Shown here one piece after another: positions 29,709 to 42,116 of a DNA stretch of 64,000 nt. Made by a program: the position numbers and the translations under genes. The stretch is from Photorhabdus bodei (GTDB taxonomy: Bacteria; Pseudomonadota; Gammaproteobacteria; Enterobacterales; Enterobacteriaceae): assembly GCF_003287735.1 (NCBI RefSeq), contig NZ_NSCM01000022.1, positions 1 to 64,000 of the forward strand, given 5' to 3'. Each line of letters starts with the position of its first letter. The stretch's first letter is position 1. The notes beneath the pieces were generated by a model that was not told where the DNA came from, did no database searches, and worked only from the letters and a program-made list of their open reading frames with translations.

Positions 29709-29835
29709 TATACCTGTCATCCTTCAAGTTGCCTCTTTGTTGGCTGCACTCACTCACCCCGGTCACATCGTTATCTATGCTCCCGGAGATTCGCTCCCTT
29801 GCCGCCGCGATGCATCTTGAAATCCATAGGGTATA
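29709..29835. repeat. ERIC element inside a dehydrogenase gene
   Basis: 127-bp ERIC that interrupts the reading frame of the short-chain dehydrogenase; about 21 codons of the residual frame are read from ERIC sequence. Confidence 0.95.
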
Positions 29836-29959
29836 AATAAATTTCTTCATTACGCGGTTTACGTGAAGTGCCTAATACTTGATAACCACTTGCAACCGCA
29901 TGTCGGCAAATTGCATTCCCAATTTCACTTGATGAACCAATAATAAGTATTTTATGCAT
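29771..29959 (-). pseudogene. short-chain dehydrogenase/reductase, N-terminal fragment cut by ERIC
   Basis: The first 41 or so codons encode a Rossmann start (MHKILIIGSSSEIGNAICRH, i.e. GxxxEIG, then ASGYQVLGTSRKP) typical of SDR enzymes. At 29835 the frame enters an ERIC and stops at 29771. I find no continuation of the protein beyond the ERIC, so insertion was accompanied or followed by loss of the rest. Confidence 0.8.
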
Positions 29960-30658
29960 TTAAATATTCCCACCCTATCTAAAAGTTATTTTCCAACAGT
30001 AATCCCTACTTTAAATAAAGCATTCTGAATAAATATTATCTAAACAAAAAAACATTTTTAATTTATATATTATTAACGTATATATTTTTAGCTTACCTAT
30101 TTTCAATTCACTTGTTCAATCTCATTCTATGAGTCACCCTAAATAATAGGGTGAGTTCTTATATCTGTCAAATTATTAATCTAATATTTAAGATATATCA
30201 AAGCGTTGGTTAAATTACACCCAAAAATTAAATAAAAAAACATTATGCGTAAAAACGTTCAATACAGCTAGTTTAATTCAGTCATAATCAATACTTGTGG
30301 CGAATGCATAATTAATTATTTAACTTTCTAACAATAACAATTAAAAATTACAATCAATTATGTGAATCCAAATAGCTTCAATTTTAAAAATATTAATTAA
30401 ATTCTTTATGAAGTTAATTCAATAATATTCACCAATAAGAATAGATACTTAATAGAATCGGTTTCAGCCTATTTTATGGTGATAAGAACACTATTCTCCC
30501 TTTTACTTTTCACTTTCCTGACGTTAAGCTATTAACATTAAGTTTGATCTATAGCGCTATCGCTTTGAACTAAAAGCACTATTTTTACAATTCGGTCTTG
30601 CAATTTGGTTGTAACAACCTTATTGCTTTTTCCCTCTATATTTTTGGTTTATGCACAG
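29960..30658. other. AT-rich intergenic region upstream of dauA
   Basis: Contains no gene I can support. The clearest structure is a hairpin at 134-154 bases past 30000 (tcaccctaaataatagggtga, 30134-30154), which may be a terminator of a lost gene. Confidence 0.6.
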
Positions 30659-32374
30659 ATGAAAACTCGTAGAATGAACGGTATACGGCCGTTTAGTGCT
30701 GTAATTGATGCTTGTTGGAAGGAATCTTACTCTTTTGCTCGTTTAACTAAAGATATTATCGCCGGTATTACTGTCGGTATTATCGCCATCCCGCTCGCGA
30801 TGGCGCTAGCCATCGGGAGTGGTGTCGCGCCACAATATGGGCTTTACACCGCCGCAATTGCCGGGATAGTTATCGCGATAACCGGCGGTTCACGCTATAG
30901 TGTTTCCGGCCCTACCGCCGCTTTCGTTGTCATTCTCTATCCGGTCTCTCAACAATTTGGTCTGAGTGGCTTGCTCATTGCAACATTAATGTCAGGCATT
31001 ATTTTGCTGGTGATGGGATTAGCCCGCGTTGGTAAATTGATCGAGTATATTCCGCTACCCGTAACACTCGGTTTTACTTCTGGGATCGCGATAACTATCG
31101 CAACCATGCAAGTAAAAGATTTTTTTGGTCTGCGATTGGAACATATGCCAGAGAATTATATCAATAAGGTTGCGGTTCTGTTTCAAGCTCTGCCAACGCT
31201 GTATTTGAGTGATACGCTAATTGGCCTGACGACACTTGCCGTTCTGATTTATTGGCCTAAGCTTGGGCTGAAATTACCCGGGCATCTTCCTGCTCTCATT
31301 GCAGGAACTGCTGTGATGGGGATCATGAACTTATTCGATCAACATGTTGCTACTATTGGTTCTGAATTTAGTTATATATTGAATGACGGTACACAAGGAC
31401 AAGGCATCCCACCCATCCTACCGCAATTTGTTTTACCGTGGCATTTACCTGATATGGATGCTCATCAGGTTGATATCAGTTGGGCAACAATTTCAGCCCT
31501 ATTACCCGCCGCCTTTTCAATGGCAATGTTAGGCGCTATTGAATCACTGCTTTGCGCCGTGGTTTTGGATGGTATGACCGGCAAGAAGCATCACTCAAAC
31601 AGTGAATTGATTGGTCAAGGATTGGGAAATATTGTCGTACCATTCTTCGGTGGTATTACAGCTACCGCCGCAATCGCCCGCTCAGCCGCAAATATCAGGG
31701 CCGGCGCAACATCACCGGTTTCAGCCATTGTTCACTCTCTGCTCGTCTTATTGACTTTACTGGCATTGGCCCCCATGCTCTCCTATCTTCCTCTGGCCGC
31801 TATGTCCGCCTTGTTGCTCATGGTCGCCTGGAATATGAGCGAAATACATAAAGTTATCGATCTGATCCGCCGTGCGCCAAGGGATGACATTATTGTGCTG
31901 GTACTTTGTATGTCGCTCACAGTACTGTTTGACATGGTTATCGCCATTACGATTGGTATCGTATTAGCTTCACTGCTGTTTATGCGTCGGATAGCCAATA
32001 TGACTCGCATCAGTCAATTGCCACAAACAAATGTCGATAAAGCTCTGCTGGTTGTTCGTATCAATGGCCCACTATTCTTTGCCGCCGCTGAACGTATCTT
32101 CACAGAATTAAAGGAAGAAAGCGCCAGTTATCAGACAATCCTCATGCAATGGGATGCCGTGCCAGTACTGGATGCGGGTGGGCTGCACGCTTTCCAACGT
32201 TTTATTGATGAAGTGGGTAAGGATAAATATATTGCTGTTTGTGATATTCCATTTCAGCCGTTAAAAACATTGGCCAGAGCCAGAATCCAGTTGGTTGAAA
32301 ATCACCTTAGCTTCCATGCGACATTACCACGAGCAATGGAAGAGTTGAATTTCAATGGCAAAATGGATAGCTGA
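30659..32374 (+). CDS. dauA: SulP-family C4-dicarboxylate transporter DauA
   Basis: A 571-aa inner-membrane SulP transporter (E. coli DauA/YchM, aerobic C4-dicarboxylate uptake). The membrane core ([20 protein letters not shown], then [19 protein letters not shown]) is followed by a cytoplasmic STAS domain from about residue 460 with [14 protein letters not shown] prefer ATG 30659, which gives the same N-terminal length as the E. coli protein; ATG 30674 and TTG 30605 are alternatives and none has a strong ribosome site. In E. coli dauA is beside prs and ychH; here it sits on the other side of kdsA, a local rearrangement. Confidence 0.93.
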   Translation: MKTRRMNGIRPFSAVIDACWKESYSFARLTKDIIAGITVGIIAIPLAMALAIGSGVAPQYGLYTAAIAGIVIAITGGSRYSVSGPTAAFVVILYPVSQQFGLSGLLIATLMSGIILLVMGLARVGKLIEYIPLPVTLGFTSGIAITIATMQVKDFFGLRLEHMPENYINKVAVLFQALPTLYLSDTLIGLTTLAVLIYWPKLGLKLPGHLPALIAGTAVMGIMNLFDQHVATIGSEFSYILNDGTQGQGIPPILPQFVLPWHLPDMDAHQVDISWATISALLPAAFSMAMLGAIESLLCAVVLDGMTGKKHHSNSELIGQGLGNIVVPFFGGITATAAIARSAANIRAGATSPVSAIVHSLLVLLTLLALAPMLSYLPLAAMSALLLMVAWNMSEIHKVIDLIRRAPRDDIIVLVLCMSLTVLFDMVIAITIGIVLASLLFMRRIANMTRISQLPQTNVDKALLVVRINGPLFFAAAERIFTELKEESASYQTILMQWDAVPVLDAGGLHAFQRFIDEVGKDKYIAVCDIPFQPLKTLARARIQLVENHLSFHATLPRAMEELNFNGKMDS

Positions 32375-32443
32375 AATTGCCAGATAAAAGTTTGCTAGCT
32401 CTGTTTCCAATAACTCTTTTTTCAAAAACTCTTTTTTTAAAAT

Positions 32444-32466
32444 CATGGCGCTGTAAACCAGCGCCA
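32444..32466. terminator. hairpin between dauA and kdsA
   Basis: tggcgctg / cagcgcca with a taaac loop, in the convergent gap. A 20-bp perfect palindrome (tttgatgtcatgacatcaaa) lies at 32498-32517, just after the kdsA stop. Either may end transcription. Confidence 0.6.
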
Positions 32467-32523
32467 AATCTATTCATCACCAAATTTCGTCATCATTTGA
32501 TGTCATGACATCAAAAAGCCACT

Positions 32524-33420
<897 letters not shown>

Positions 33421-33438
33421 TCAGTGCAAAACAATATC

Positions 33439-34248
33439 TTAGTGTAAAACAAGGCATTGCTGCTTAATAGCGTATATTTGCATTCTGATCATTTCTGCCA
33501 CCGGGTCTTCCGGGCAGTTCTCCACAAAATAATTTAAATCAGAAACCGCAATATGATTACAATCAAGTTCCGCATAAATCAGCCCTCTATCACGTATTTC
33601 ATAGGGGTTATCGGGATCAAATATCAGCACAGCTTCACTCGTTCTCAGTGCCAGTTCCATTTGCCCTTCGTCCATTAACGCGACTTTTATTGTATCCAGC
33701 ACTTTACGTACAATGCTGGCGTTATCAGCTCCTTGCAAATCATCGGCTGCTAATTTAACTGTCTGACTAATGTTACCTTTAAGCCACACATCAAGCACAT
33801 ATTCACTTAACGCTTCACCATTGAGTGGATTAATAAACCTCGCCGTGTTATCTGGATAATCAACACGCAAAATCAACTGTGTTGGAAAAACAACCGGCAT
33901 AAACGGTAGCTCTAAAGCCTGAGCAATATGGATAAGAATTACCCCTAAAACAACAGAGGAACCTTGGCGGGTTTGCAGTACTTTATCTAGCCATAATGTA
34001 TCTGACAGACAATAAACACCGCTGGCACCGCCGAATTTCCAGCTTTGATAAAAAAGCCTCAGTAATTTTTCCAACCGTTCTTCTATATTTAGCTGCGGAG
34101 ATATTTCACGTCTGGCTTCATCAATCAATGCTTGAAGCTGCATTTCCACTGAATGCTGAGGAAAATCAGAACGTAATGTTCGGGAAATTAACAGGATACC
34201 GCTACTTAACGATGCATTATTAAATTCATAATCAGCTATGGCTTTCAT
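33439..34248 (-). CDS. sirB1: SirB1 family protein (transglutaminase-like plus TPR)
   Basis: A 269-aa protein matching E. coli YchA/SirB1: a transglutaminase-like N-terminal region (LSDTLWLDKVLQTRQGSSVVLG) and a TPR-like C-terminal part (ALRTSEAVLIFDPDNPYEIR and RGLIYAELDC). The precise role is unclear. I use ATG 34248; the 17-nt overlap with the end of prmC implies translational coupling. E. coli has ychQ/sirB2 between these two genes; it is absent here. Confidence 0.92.
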   Translation of the reverse strand: MKAIADYEFNNASLSSGILLISRTLRSDFPQHSVEMQLQALIDEARREISPQLNIEERLEKLLRLFYQSWKFGGASGVYCLSDTLWLDKVLQTRQGSSVVLGVILIHIAQALELPFMPVVFPTQLILRVDYPDNTARFINPLNGEALSEYVLDVWLKGNISQTVKLAADDLQGADNASIVRKVLDTIKVALMDEGQMELALRTSEAVLIFDPDNPYEIRDRGLIYAELDCNHIAVSDLNYFVENCPEDPVAEMIRMQIYAIKQQCLVLH

Positions 34249-35080
34249 CACTTTTCCACTGACCCAGTGTTATTCGCTCATTACCGCCATAATCCTGAAA
34301 AGTAGCCACCTGCCGATAACCACTTTCAGAAAACAGGCTTCTTACAACATTTCCCTGTTTCCAACCATGTTCCAATAACAACCACCCACCAAGTAACAAA
34401 AAATGGCGAGATAGATCAATAATGGTATTTAGATCAGCAATTCCCTGTTTTGCCGCAATTAATGCACTATCTGGCTCAAACCGAACATCGCCCTGAGATA
34501 GATGTGGATCGGTTTCATCTATGTAAGGCGGATTACTGACAATCATACCAAACTGTTGATTATTCAACGAAGAAAACCAATTACTTAACAAAAAATCCAC
34601 ATTTTGTATTTTGAGTTTTTCAGCATTGCCCCGCGCCAGCATCACCGCATCAGGATTGATATCAACCCCGGTAACCCGGCAATCAGAGCGCTCACTGGCG
34701 ATTGCCAATGCAATTGCGCCGGTTCCCGTTCCCAAATCCAAAATGTGGCAAGGTGTCAACGATAACCGTTCAAGCGCCTTTTCTACCAGACATTCTGTGT
34801 CAGGACGCGGGATTAACGTAGCGGGAGAGACATTTAATGGCAACGACCAGAATTCACGCTCACCGGTGATGTAGGCAATGGGTTCACCTTTCACCCGACG
34901 AGCGAGTAAAGCCTCCAACTGGCTGAACTGCTCTGGAGCTAGCTGCGTTTCACCGAATGCCAATATATAAGTTCGGGAATGGTGAGTGACAAACCCCAAC
35001 AAAATTTCCGCATCTCGTTTAGGAGTGTCACTTGCCGATAACTGTCTTGTGGCTTGTTTAAGCCAAGATAGATAATCCAT
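34232..35080 (-). CDS. prmC: release factor glutamine methyltransferase
   Basis: A 282-aa SAM-dependent enzyme that N5-methylates the glutamine of the GGQ motif in RF1 and RF2. The SAM motif is DLGTGTGAIALAIA and the catalytic motif is SNPPYIDE. ATG 35080 overlaps the prfA stop by one base (TGATG), so it is translationally coupled to its own substrate's gene. Confidence 0.97.
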   Translation of the reverse strand: MDYLSWLKQATRQLSASDTPKRDAEILLGFVTHHSRTYILAFGETQLAPEQFSQLEALLARRVKGEPIAYITGEREFWSLPLNVSPATLIPRPDTECLVEKALERLSLTPCHILDLGTGTGAIALAIASERSDCRVTGVDINPDAVMLARGNAEKLKIQNVDFLLSNWFSSLNNQQFGMIVSNPPYIDETDPHLSQGDVRFEPDSALIAAKQGIADLNTIIDLSRHFLLLGGWLLLEHGWKQGNVVRSLFSESGYRQVATFQDYGGNERITLGQWKSDESHS

Positions 35081-36162
35081 CAATCCTGCTCTGACAAAGC
35101 CGATAATAGATCAGCCTGATACTCATTCACGATCGGCTGAACAAGCATATCCAATTTGCCTTCCATCACTTCATCAAGGCGGTACAACGTGAGGTTAATG
35201 CGGTGATCCGTCACCCGTCCTTGCGGGAAATTGTAAGTACGATTGCGATCTGAACGATCACCGGAACCCAGCAAGTTACGGCGCTCAGAAGCTTCCGCTT
35301 CCTGACGTTTACGAACCTCAGCAGCGCGAATACGGGCCGCCAATACAGACATCGCTTTCGCTTTGTTTTTATGCTGTGAACGTTCATCCTGACATTCAAC
35401 GACAATGCCAGTTGGAATATGAGTGATACGGATGGCTGAATCCGTGGTGTTTACATGCTGTCCACCCGCCCCCGATGAACGGAACGTATCAATACGCAGA
35501 TCACTTGGACTGATTTCCGGCAACTCGGCTTCCGGGATCTCGGGCAAAACCGCAACGGTACAAGCAGAAGTGTGAATACGCCCTTGCGATTCAGTTTCCG
35601 GTACACGTTGAACACGATGACCACCCGATTCAAATTTTAAATGACCATAAACCTGCTCACCGGAAACTTTAGCAATAATTTCCTTATAGCCACCATGCTC
35701 ACCATCGTTAGCACTGATGACCTCAACTTTCCAACGACGGGATTCAGCATAACGGCTGTACATACGAAACAGATCCCCGGCGAAAATAGCCGCTTCATCA
35801 CCACCAGTTCCTGCACGCACTTCAAGAAAACAGTTACGCTCATCATCAGGATCTTTCGGCAACAGCAACAATTGTAGTTGCTGCTCTAATTCTTCATTGC
35901 GAACCTTAGCGTCCCTGATCTCTTCCTGTGCCATTTCCCGCATTTCAGGGTCATCAAGCATTATTTCAGCTGCTTTAAGATCATCCTGAACAGCACACCA
36001 GGCCTTAAAGCAGTTCGTCACATCAGTCAGTTGAGCATATTCCCGCGACAAAGCACGAAAACGTTCTTGATCAGCAATCACATCGGCATCACCGAGATGA
36101 GCCAAAACTTCCTCGTGACGTTCTTGCAATGCTTCCAATTTAGCAACAATAGAAGGCTTCAT
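35080..36162 (-). CDS. prfA: peptide chain release factor 1
   Basis: A 360-aa class I release factor reading UAA and [18 protein letters not shown] carries the catalytic GGQ and [15 protein letters not shown] leads into domain 2/3; the PxT-type anticodon element and coiled N-terminal domain are in normal places. It follows hemA by 31 bp, as in E. coli. Confidence 0.98.
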   Translation of the reverse strand: MKPSIVAKLEALQERHEEVLAHLGDADVIADQERFRALSREYAQLTDVTNCFKAWCAVQDDLKAAEIMLDDPEMREMAQEEIRDAKVRNEELEQQLQLLLLPKDPDDERNCFLEVRAGTGGDEAAIFAGDLFRMYSRYAESRRWKVEVISANDGEHGGYKEIIAKVSGEQVYGHLKFESGGHRVQRVPETESQGRIHTSACTVAVLPEIPEAELPEISPSDLRIDTFRSSGAGGQHVNTTDSAIRITHIPTGIVVECQDERSQHKNKAKAMSVLAARIRAAEVRKRQEAEASERRNLLGSGDRSDRNRTYNFPQGRVTDHRINLTLYRLDEVMEGKLDMLVQPIVNEYQADLLSALSEQD

Positions 36163-36193
36163 TCTTGGTTTCAGACCCTATTCCGAGATATGG

Positions 36194-37456
36194 TTAATTA
36201 TGTTCCAGCCCTAGGCTGTCACGTAATAAATTAAGGCGCTCCAGGTCACCATTGCTGGCTGCTTGCTGGAGTGATTTGGTAGGAGCATGTATCAGGCGGT
36301 TCATCAATTGATGAGTCAATTGATTGATTGCCTGTTCTACGTCAGCTCCCTGATTGATAGCAGTCAGTGCCTTGGCAGCCATTTCAGCTCGCACCTGTTC
36401 TGCCTGATTACGATACTCACGGATTGAATTCACTGCGCCCTGCGAACGCAACCAGTCCATAAAATAACGGCTTTCCTGCTGAACAATACATTCAGCCTGC
36501 ACCGCCGCTGCTTTGCGCTGCGCAAGATTCTGCTGAATAATTGCCTGCAAATCGTCAACACTGTAGAGATAGACGTTATTGAGTTTTTCCACATCAGGCT
36601 CTATATCACGAGGAACCGCAATGTCAATGAGCAACATCGGTTGGTTACGGCGTAACTTTAATGCACGTTCAACCATCCCTTTACCGATAATAGGCAACGG
36701 GCTGGCAGTCGAACTAATAACAATATCAGCTTCAGCTAAACGTATGTCAATTTCAGGCAAGGTGATCACTTCCGCCTGAACTTCATCAGCCAATATCTGT
36801 GCTTTCTCTTTTGTCCTGTTAGCAATCATCATATGGTGCACACGATGCTCTTTCAAATGACGAGCCGCTAGCTCAATTGTTTCTCCGGCACCGACCAGCA
36901 AAATATTCAGTTCAGAAAGTGATTCAAAAATCTGCCGCGCCAGGGTACAAGCGGCAAATGCAACAGAAACCGCATTCGAACCAATCTCTGTTTCCGTTCT
37001 TATGCGCTTGGCGACAGAAAATGATTTCTGAAATAGTCGCTCCAGTTCACTCGATAAAGAGCGGCTGTGCTGCGACTCGGCAAATGCTTTCTTCACTTGC
37101 CCAAGAATCTGAGGTTCTCCAAGTACCAACGAGTCCAGCCCACTCGCCACTCTCATCAAGTGGCTAACAGCTTCATTATCACAATGCCAGTAAATACTGG
37201 ATTTTAGATCTCTGGGATTTAGTTGATGATATTCACACAACCAGCCAATTAACTGCTCATACAGATTATCTTGCTGTTCTACGCTGAGATAAAGCTCTGT
37301 ACGATTACACGTTGACAACACAACCCCCCCTTTCACCAGGGGATGCTGGAGGAGGTTATCAAGCGCTTCACCAATCGTGTCTGGAGAAAAAGTCACCCGT
37401 TCACGCAAGGATACAGGAGCCGTTTTATGGTTAATACCAAGTGCTAATAAAGTCAT
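36194..37456 (-). CDS. hemA: glutamyl-tRNA reductase
   Basis: A 420-aa NADPH enzyme that converts glutamyl-tRNA to glutamate-1-semialdehyde, the first committed step of tetrapyrrole synthesis. The catalytic Cys is in [12 protein letters not shown], the tRNA-binding loop is [17 protein letters not shown], and the NADPH fold shows [16 protein letters not shown]. It is divergent from lolB and heads the prfA-prmC-sirB1-kdsA run. Confidence 0.97.
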   Translation of the reverse strand: MTLLALGINHKTAPVSLRERVTFSPDTIGEALDNLLQHPLVKGGVVLSTCNRTELYLSVEQQDNLYEQLIGWLCEYHQLNPRDLKSSIYWHCDNEAVSHLMRVASGLDSLVLGEPQILGQVKKAFAESQHSRSLSSELERLFQKSFSVAKRIRTETEIGSNAVSVAFAACTLARQIFESLSELNILLVGAGETIELAARHLKEHRVHHMMIANRTKEKAQILADEVQAEVITLPEIDIRLAEADIVISSTASPLPIIGKGMVERALKLRRNQPMLLIDIAVPRDIEPDVEKLNNVYLYSVDDLQAIIQQNLAQRKAAAVQAECIVQQESRYFMDWLRSQGAVNSIREYRNQAEQVRAEMAAKALTAINQGADVEQAINQLTHQLMNRLIHAPTKSLQQAASNGDLERLNLLRDSLGLEHN

Positions 37457-37707
37457 ATCAACTTCATTGAGTTATCAGCAGAGAGACCGTTCATCGTAAA
37501 AAACATTCTATATTGATGAAATCATCACCCTTAATAAGGACTCTTATAAGCTGTGCATTCTACTTGATACCTCAGCTCAATAAAAGACAATCAGCAGTGT
37601 CTGATATCATTATTCAGAACATTTTTTTGAAATTTAACTGGATTAATAGTTCATTCTTCATTATTAAGTGATGTAAAAGTTTTCACGTTATTAAACAGGG
37701 ATTATCG

Positions 37708-38331
37708 ATGAAGCCAATACAAAAATTATCACTATTCCGCCTATTGCCACTCTCTTGTGTACTGTTGACCGCCTGTACATTAACGCAACCTGGCGGAACA
37801 GGTTCGGTGGATTCTCCCCAATGGCGAGCACATACCCAACAGCTACAGCAATTAAATCAATATCAAACACGTGGATCTTTTGCCTATCTGTCTAATGAGA
37901 AAAAAGTTTATGCCCGCTTTTTCTGGCAACAATATCATCCTGAACGCTACCGTTTATTACTGACTAACCCACTGGGCAGCACTGAATTAGAGCTGATCGT
38001 TCAGCCAAGCATGACGCAATTAACCGATAGCCAAGGTAAAAAATATTTTAGTGATAATCCCGAAGAGATAATTTATCAGTTCACCAATATGGATATTCCA
38101 TTAGATAATCTGCGGCATTGGATAACGGGTCTCCCCGGTGATGCCAAAAATTTTAAACTGGATGCTAGCTATCTATTGAAAACCGTCAATTATCAGCAAA
38201 ATGGCGCGACATGGCAGGTTAACTATCAATCCTACGATACCTCAACAACCCCCGCCCTTCCCAACCGTCTGGAACTGATTCAGGGTGATCGCCGCATTAA
38301 ACTGAAAATGGATAACTGGACCACAAAATAA
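37708..38331 (+). CDS. lolB: outer-membrane lipoprotein insertion protein LolB
   Basis: A 207-aa lipoprotein that receives lipoproteins from LolA and inserts them into the outer membrane. The signal ends in [12 protein letters not shown] with lipobox LTAC, Cys23. [13 protein letters not shown] and the beta-barrel segments ([20 protein letters not shown]) fit the family. Its stop overlaps the ispE start (TAATG). Confidence 0.96.
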   Translation: MKPIQKLSLFRLLPLSCVLLTACTLTQPGGTGSVDSPQWRAHTQQLQQLNQYQTRGSFAYLSNEKKVYARFFWQQYHPERYRLLLTNPLGSTELELIVQPSMTQLTDSQGKKYFSDNPEEIIYQFTNMDIPLDNLRHWITGLPGDAKNFKLDASYLLKTVNYQQNGATWQVNYQSYDTSTTPALPNRLELIQGDRRIKLKMDNWTTK

Positions 38332-39206
38332 TGACATTAACTTGGCCCTCACCGGCAAAACTTAACCTATTTCTCTATATCACCGGTCATCGAGCTGACG
38401 GTTACCACCAGTTGCAAACGCTGTTTCAATTTCTTAATTATGGTGATGAAATTACGGTTACCCCTCGTCAGGATAATGAAATCCGTTTACTGACACCCGT
38501 AGAGGGGGTGGAACACGATAACAACCTGATTGTTCGCGCAGCACATCTTTTACAATCCTACAGCGACAAACACCATGCGGGTATTGCTCATAAAGGTGCT
38601 GATATTCAGATCAACAAACGTCTGCCAATGGGCGGTGGGTTAGGCGGAGGTTCATCCAATGCGGCTACCGTACTCATTGCCCTGAATTATCACTGGCAAA
38701 CCGGTTTCACAGACGAAACACTGGCAGCCCTCGGCGTGAGCCTTGGTGCGGATGTGCCCATCTTTGTCAAAGGGCATGCCGCATTCGCGGAAGGTATTGG
38801 TGAAATCCTGCACATAGCAGAGCCGGAAGAAAAGTGGTATCTGGTTGCGCATCCTGGTATTGAAATCTCAACTCTGCGTGTCTTCACAGATCCAGAATTA
38901 AAACGTGATACACCAATTCGCCCTCTGGCCGCATTATTAAAGGCTCCGTACGTAAATGATTGTGAATCTCTTGTAAGAAAACGTTTCCGTAAGGTTGAAC
39001 AGCTTCTTTCATGGCTGCTAGAATACGCGCCGTCACGCCTGACCGGAACCGGTGCATGTGTATTCGGTGAGTTTGAATCAGAAGCATCGGCCCGTAAGGT
39101 GTTAAATCAAGCCCCTGAGTGGTTGCAGGGTTTTGTTGCGCGTGGCGTTAACAATTCACCTTTGCACAGTTTCCGCTCTGGGATACCCGTGTTATTGAAC
39201 CAATGA
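38331..39206 (+). CDS. ispE: 4-diphosphocytidyl-2-C-methyl-D-erythritol kinase
   Basis: A 291-aa GHMP kinase of the MEP isoprenoid pathway. [22 protein letters not shown] at the N-terminus and the ATP loop [14 protein letters not shown] near residue 100 are diagnostic. One-base overlap with lolB indicates coupled translation; prs follows. Confidence 0.97.
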   Translation: MTLTWPSPAKLNLFLYITGHRADGYHQLQTLFQFLNYGDEITVTPRQDNEIRLLTPVEGVEHDNNLIVRAAHLLQSYSDKHHAGIAHKGADIQINKRLPMGGGLGGGSSNAATVLIALNYHWQTGFTDETLAALGVSLGADVPIFVKGHAAFAEGIGEILHIAEPEEKWYLVAHPGIEISTLRVFTDPELKRDTPIRPLAALLKAPYVNDCESLVRKRFRKVEQLLSWLLEYAPSRLTGTGACVFGEFESEASARKVLNQAPEWLQGFVARGVNNSPLHSFRSGIPVLLNQ

Positions 39207-40217
<1,011 letters not shown>

Positions 40218-40250
40218 TAAATAAGTTGTACTCATATATCGCTATTTAAG

Positions 40251-40286
40251 AAAAAACCCGTTGTACAAGAGCTTCAACGGGTTTTC
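40251..40286. terminator. bidirectional terminator after prs
   Basis: aaaacccgttg / caacgggtttt stem with A and T flanks, between the convergent prs and ychH genes. Confidence 0.9.
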
Positions 40287-40322
40287 TGCTTACTCTGGAA
40301 GAATAATACTTCTCCATTTTTG

Positions 40323-40598
40323 TTATGGATACCGATGACTACCACGACGATAACGCTCATCATAGTTTCTTAGCCACCAGTAACGATCTGCCACACCTTC
40401 CCGGCCTCCCACACCGGCACCAGCCAACCAAACAAGCGCACCAATAAAAACGCCCAATAGCGCTGCTTCAGATAAAAACTCAGGCCAGCCAAAACCGAAG
40501 ATGTGAGGCAGTAATGTATAAACCAGGCTACTCACTATGGTGAACATACCGACACCCATCAATACATTACCGACTATGAAGGCACTTTGACGTTTCAT
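40323..40598 (-). CDS. ychH: DUF2583 membrane protein YchH
   Basis: A 91-aa inner-membrane protein with two hydrophobic segments (VLMGVGMFTIVSSLVYTLL and AALLGVFIGALVWLAGAGVG) followed by DRYWWLRNYDERYRR. It matches E. coli YchH, a stress-induced protein of unclear mechanism. In E. coli it lies beside pth; here 20 kb of accessory DNA separates them. Confidence 0.9.
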   Translation of the reverse strand: MKRQSAFIVGNVLMGVGMFTIVSSLVYTLLPHIFGFGWPEFLSEAALLGVFIGALVWLAGAGVGGREGVADRYWWLRNYDERYRRGSHRYP

Positions 40599-41061
40599 AT
40601 GTTACCTCCAACATTCTTCGTAAATACACACTATCCGTGAACACACACTCTCCGTGAACACTAAGAACCGAAAATTTAACAGCTAACGTTAATTGACTCT
40701 ATATAACTTTATAGCCTATTTATAGTATAGCCCTATTTCATAAAAGGTCATTGCGGACACGATCACAACTAAAGGAGATTTAATAACAATTCCCTCATCA
40801 TTGTGAGAAATAACATGAAGAAATAATGAATTACATAGCCTGAACTTCGCTTAAAGAGAAGTTCAGGTTTTTAACTAAATATTGATGTATAACAATGATA
40901 GTTGTGAAATTCCATCCAGGTTATATATTCTTAATCAATGATTCCTACCGGGATAATAAAAATCATCTTATTTTCACACTGCATGATAACGGCTAAAAAC
41001 AGGGGATTTGTCTAATTTTTCAATGAGTAACCATCAATCAGCATCCCCAAATATCCAACGC
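40599..41061. other. left boundary region of the accessory island
   Basis: No gene seen. It holds two direct copies of ccgtgaacac near 40630-40660 and a strong plus-strand terminator at 40839-40872 that follows no annotated gene. Confidence 0.6.
40839..40872 (+). terminator. orphan rho-independent terminator
   Basis: cctgaacttc / gaagttcagg stem followed by ttttt on the plus strand. No plus-strand gene precedes it; the 100 bp before it contains a ribosome-site-like aaaggaga but only very short frames, so a small RNA or a lost gene is possible. Confidence 0.75.
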
Positions 41062-42030
41062 CTAATATAGCCCTGGGGTTAATTCTATCCACCTTTGAGA
41101 ATATACCCGCCCATCAATACAACTTATATACACCGATGCAGATTCATTCATGGGATGTACATGATTATGAGGCGAATACCCACGAGTATAAGAAGAAGAA
41201 ACTCTAAAGCTAAAATAGCCATTTTTATCGGTAGTCATATGTTTGTCTTGATCACTCAATGACAGATAAGATCCCATAGATATTCCTATGGTTACATTAG
41301 GTTCACCTACGCCATTCTTATATAAATATCCAGCTATAATACCGCTTGAAAATGAATACAGCACAGCCGGAAATTTTATAATCTTTAACTGATATGGATT
41401 ATACGTGAAACACATAGCTATAGCCTTTTCAATAGCTCCCGCTTGTGCCATTAGCATCACTTCACCAGCACTACTAGATTGTATTGACGCCGTTATCTTA
41501 CCCTCTTTATCTGTCATCCCCGACGACGGAACTACTGTTGCCCCACTATCTGCATAGAAGGTTATTTCTTGGTTTTTAATTCCATTACCCAACCGATCAT
41601 ACACCGTTGCAACTACCTTATTCTCATCGGGACTATTAATCCATGCATTATTTTTTTCTAAGTCAAGATTAAGCACGGCCACCGATTGAGGAGCAACAGT
41701 AAACTCGACCTGGAGAGGAGAGGCTTCTATTTGAGTATCATCTTCCAAGCAAGCATACACATTCCCTTGACACGGAGTTGAATCAGTAGAGATTATTTCA
41801 ACTGATACCTTACCCAGTACTCCTGTACCTTTTATAATTTTACGATCATTATTCTCTTTAAATACCATAGATTGATTATCTAACGTAAAAATTATATTCA
41901 CCCCATGCAATAAATAACCATCCTGGATTGCGCTTACACCGATATCTATCGGTTTATCCGCAGTTTCCGTTTTTTCACTTGATAGCCAATTTAATGTTTT
42001 AGCCTCTTTTGGTGCTTGATCGTCATTCAT
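41062..42030 (-). CDS. Big-1 domain protein without signal peptide
   Basis: A 322-aa protein. Residues about 118-205 form a Big-1/invasin-type Ig fold (NKVVATVYDRLGNGIKNQEI, then GMTDKEGKITASIQSSSAGEV). The C-terminal third contains a second beta-rich region (GIIAGYLYKNGVGEPNVTIG, TTDKNGYFSFRVSSS) like a carboxypeptidase-regulatory fold. AGGAG lies 6 nt before the ATG. There is no signal peptide or membrane segment, so export, if any, is by another route. It is the last gene of the island, downstream of the invasin and its associated Ig-like genes. Confidence 0.8.
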   Translation of the reverse strand: MNDDQAPKEAKTLNWLSSEKTETADKPIDIGVSAIQDGYLLHGVNIIFTLDNQSMVFKENNDRKIIKGTGVLGKVSVEIISTDSTPCQGNVYACLEDDTQIEASPLQVEFTVAPQSVAVLNLDLEKNNAWINSPDENKVVATVYDRLGNGIKNQEITFYADSGATVVPSSGMTDKEGKITASIQSSSAGEVMLMAQAGAIEKAIAMCFTYNPYQLKIIKFPAVLYSFSSGIIAGYLYKNGVGEPNVTIGISMGSYLSLSDQDKHMTTDKNGYFSFRVSSSYTRGYSPHNHVHPMNESASVYISCIDGRVYSQRWIELTPGLY

Positions 42031-42060
42031 TTTATTCTCCTAATTTATCACTATCATGTA

Positions 42061-42083
42061 TATATCCGTCATCTTTCAAGTTG
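42061..42083. repeat. ERIC fragment
   Basis: Only the first 23 bp of an ERIC end (tatatccgtcatctttcaag and three more bases) remain between two island genes. Confidence 0.75.
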
Positions 42084-42116
42084 ATAACATTATACTAATT
42101 AACAATATTCCTTACG

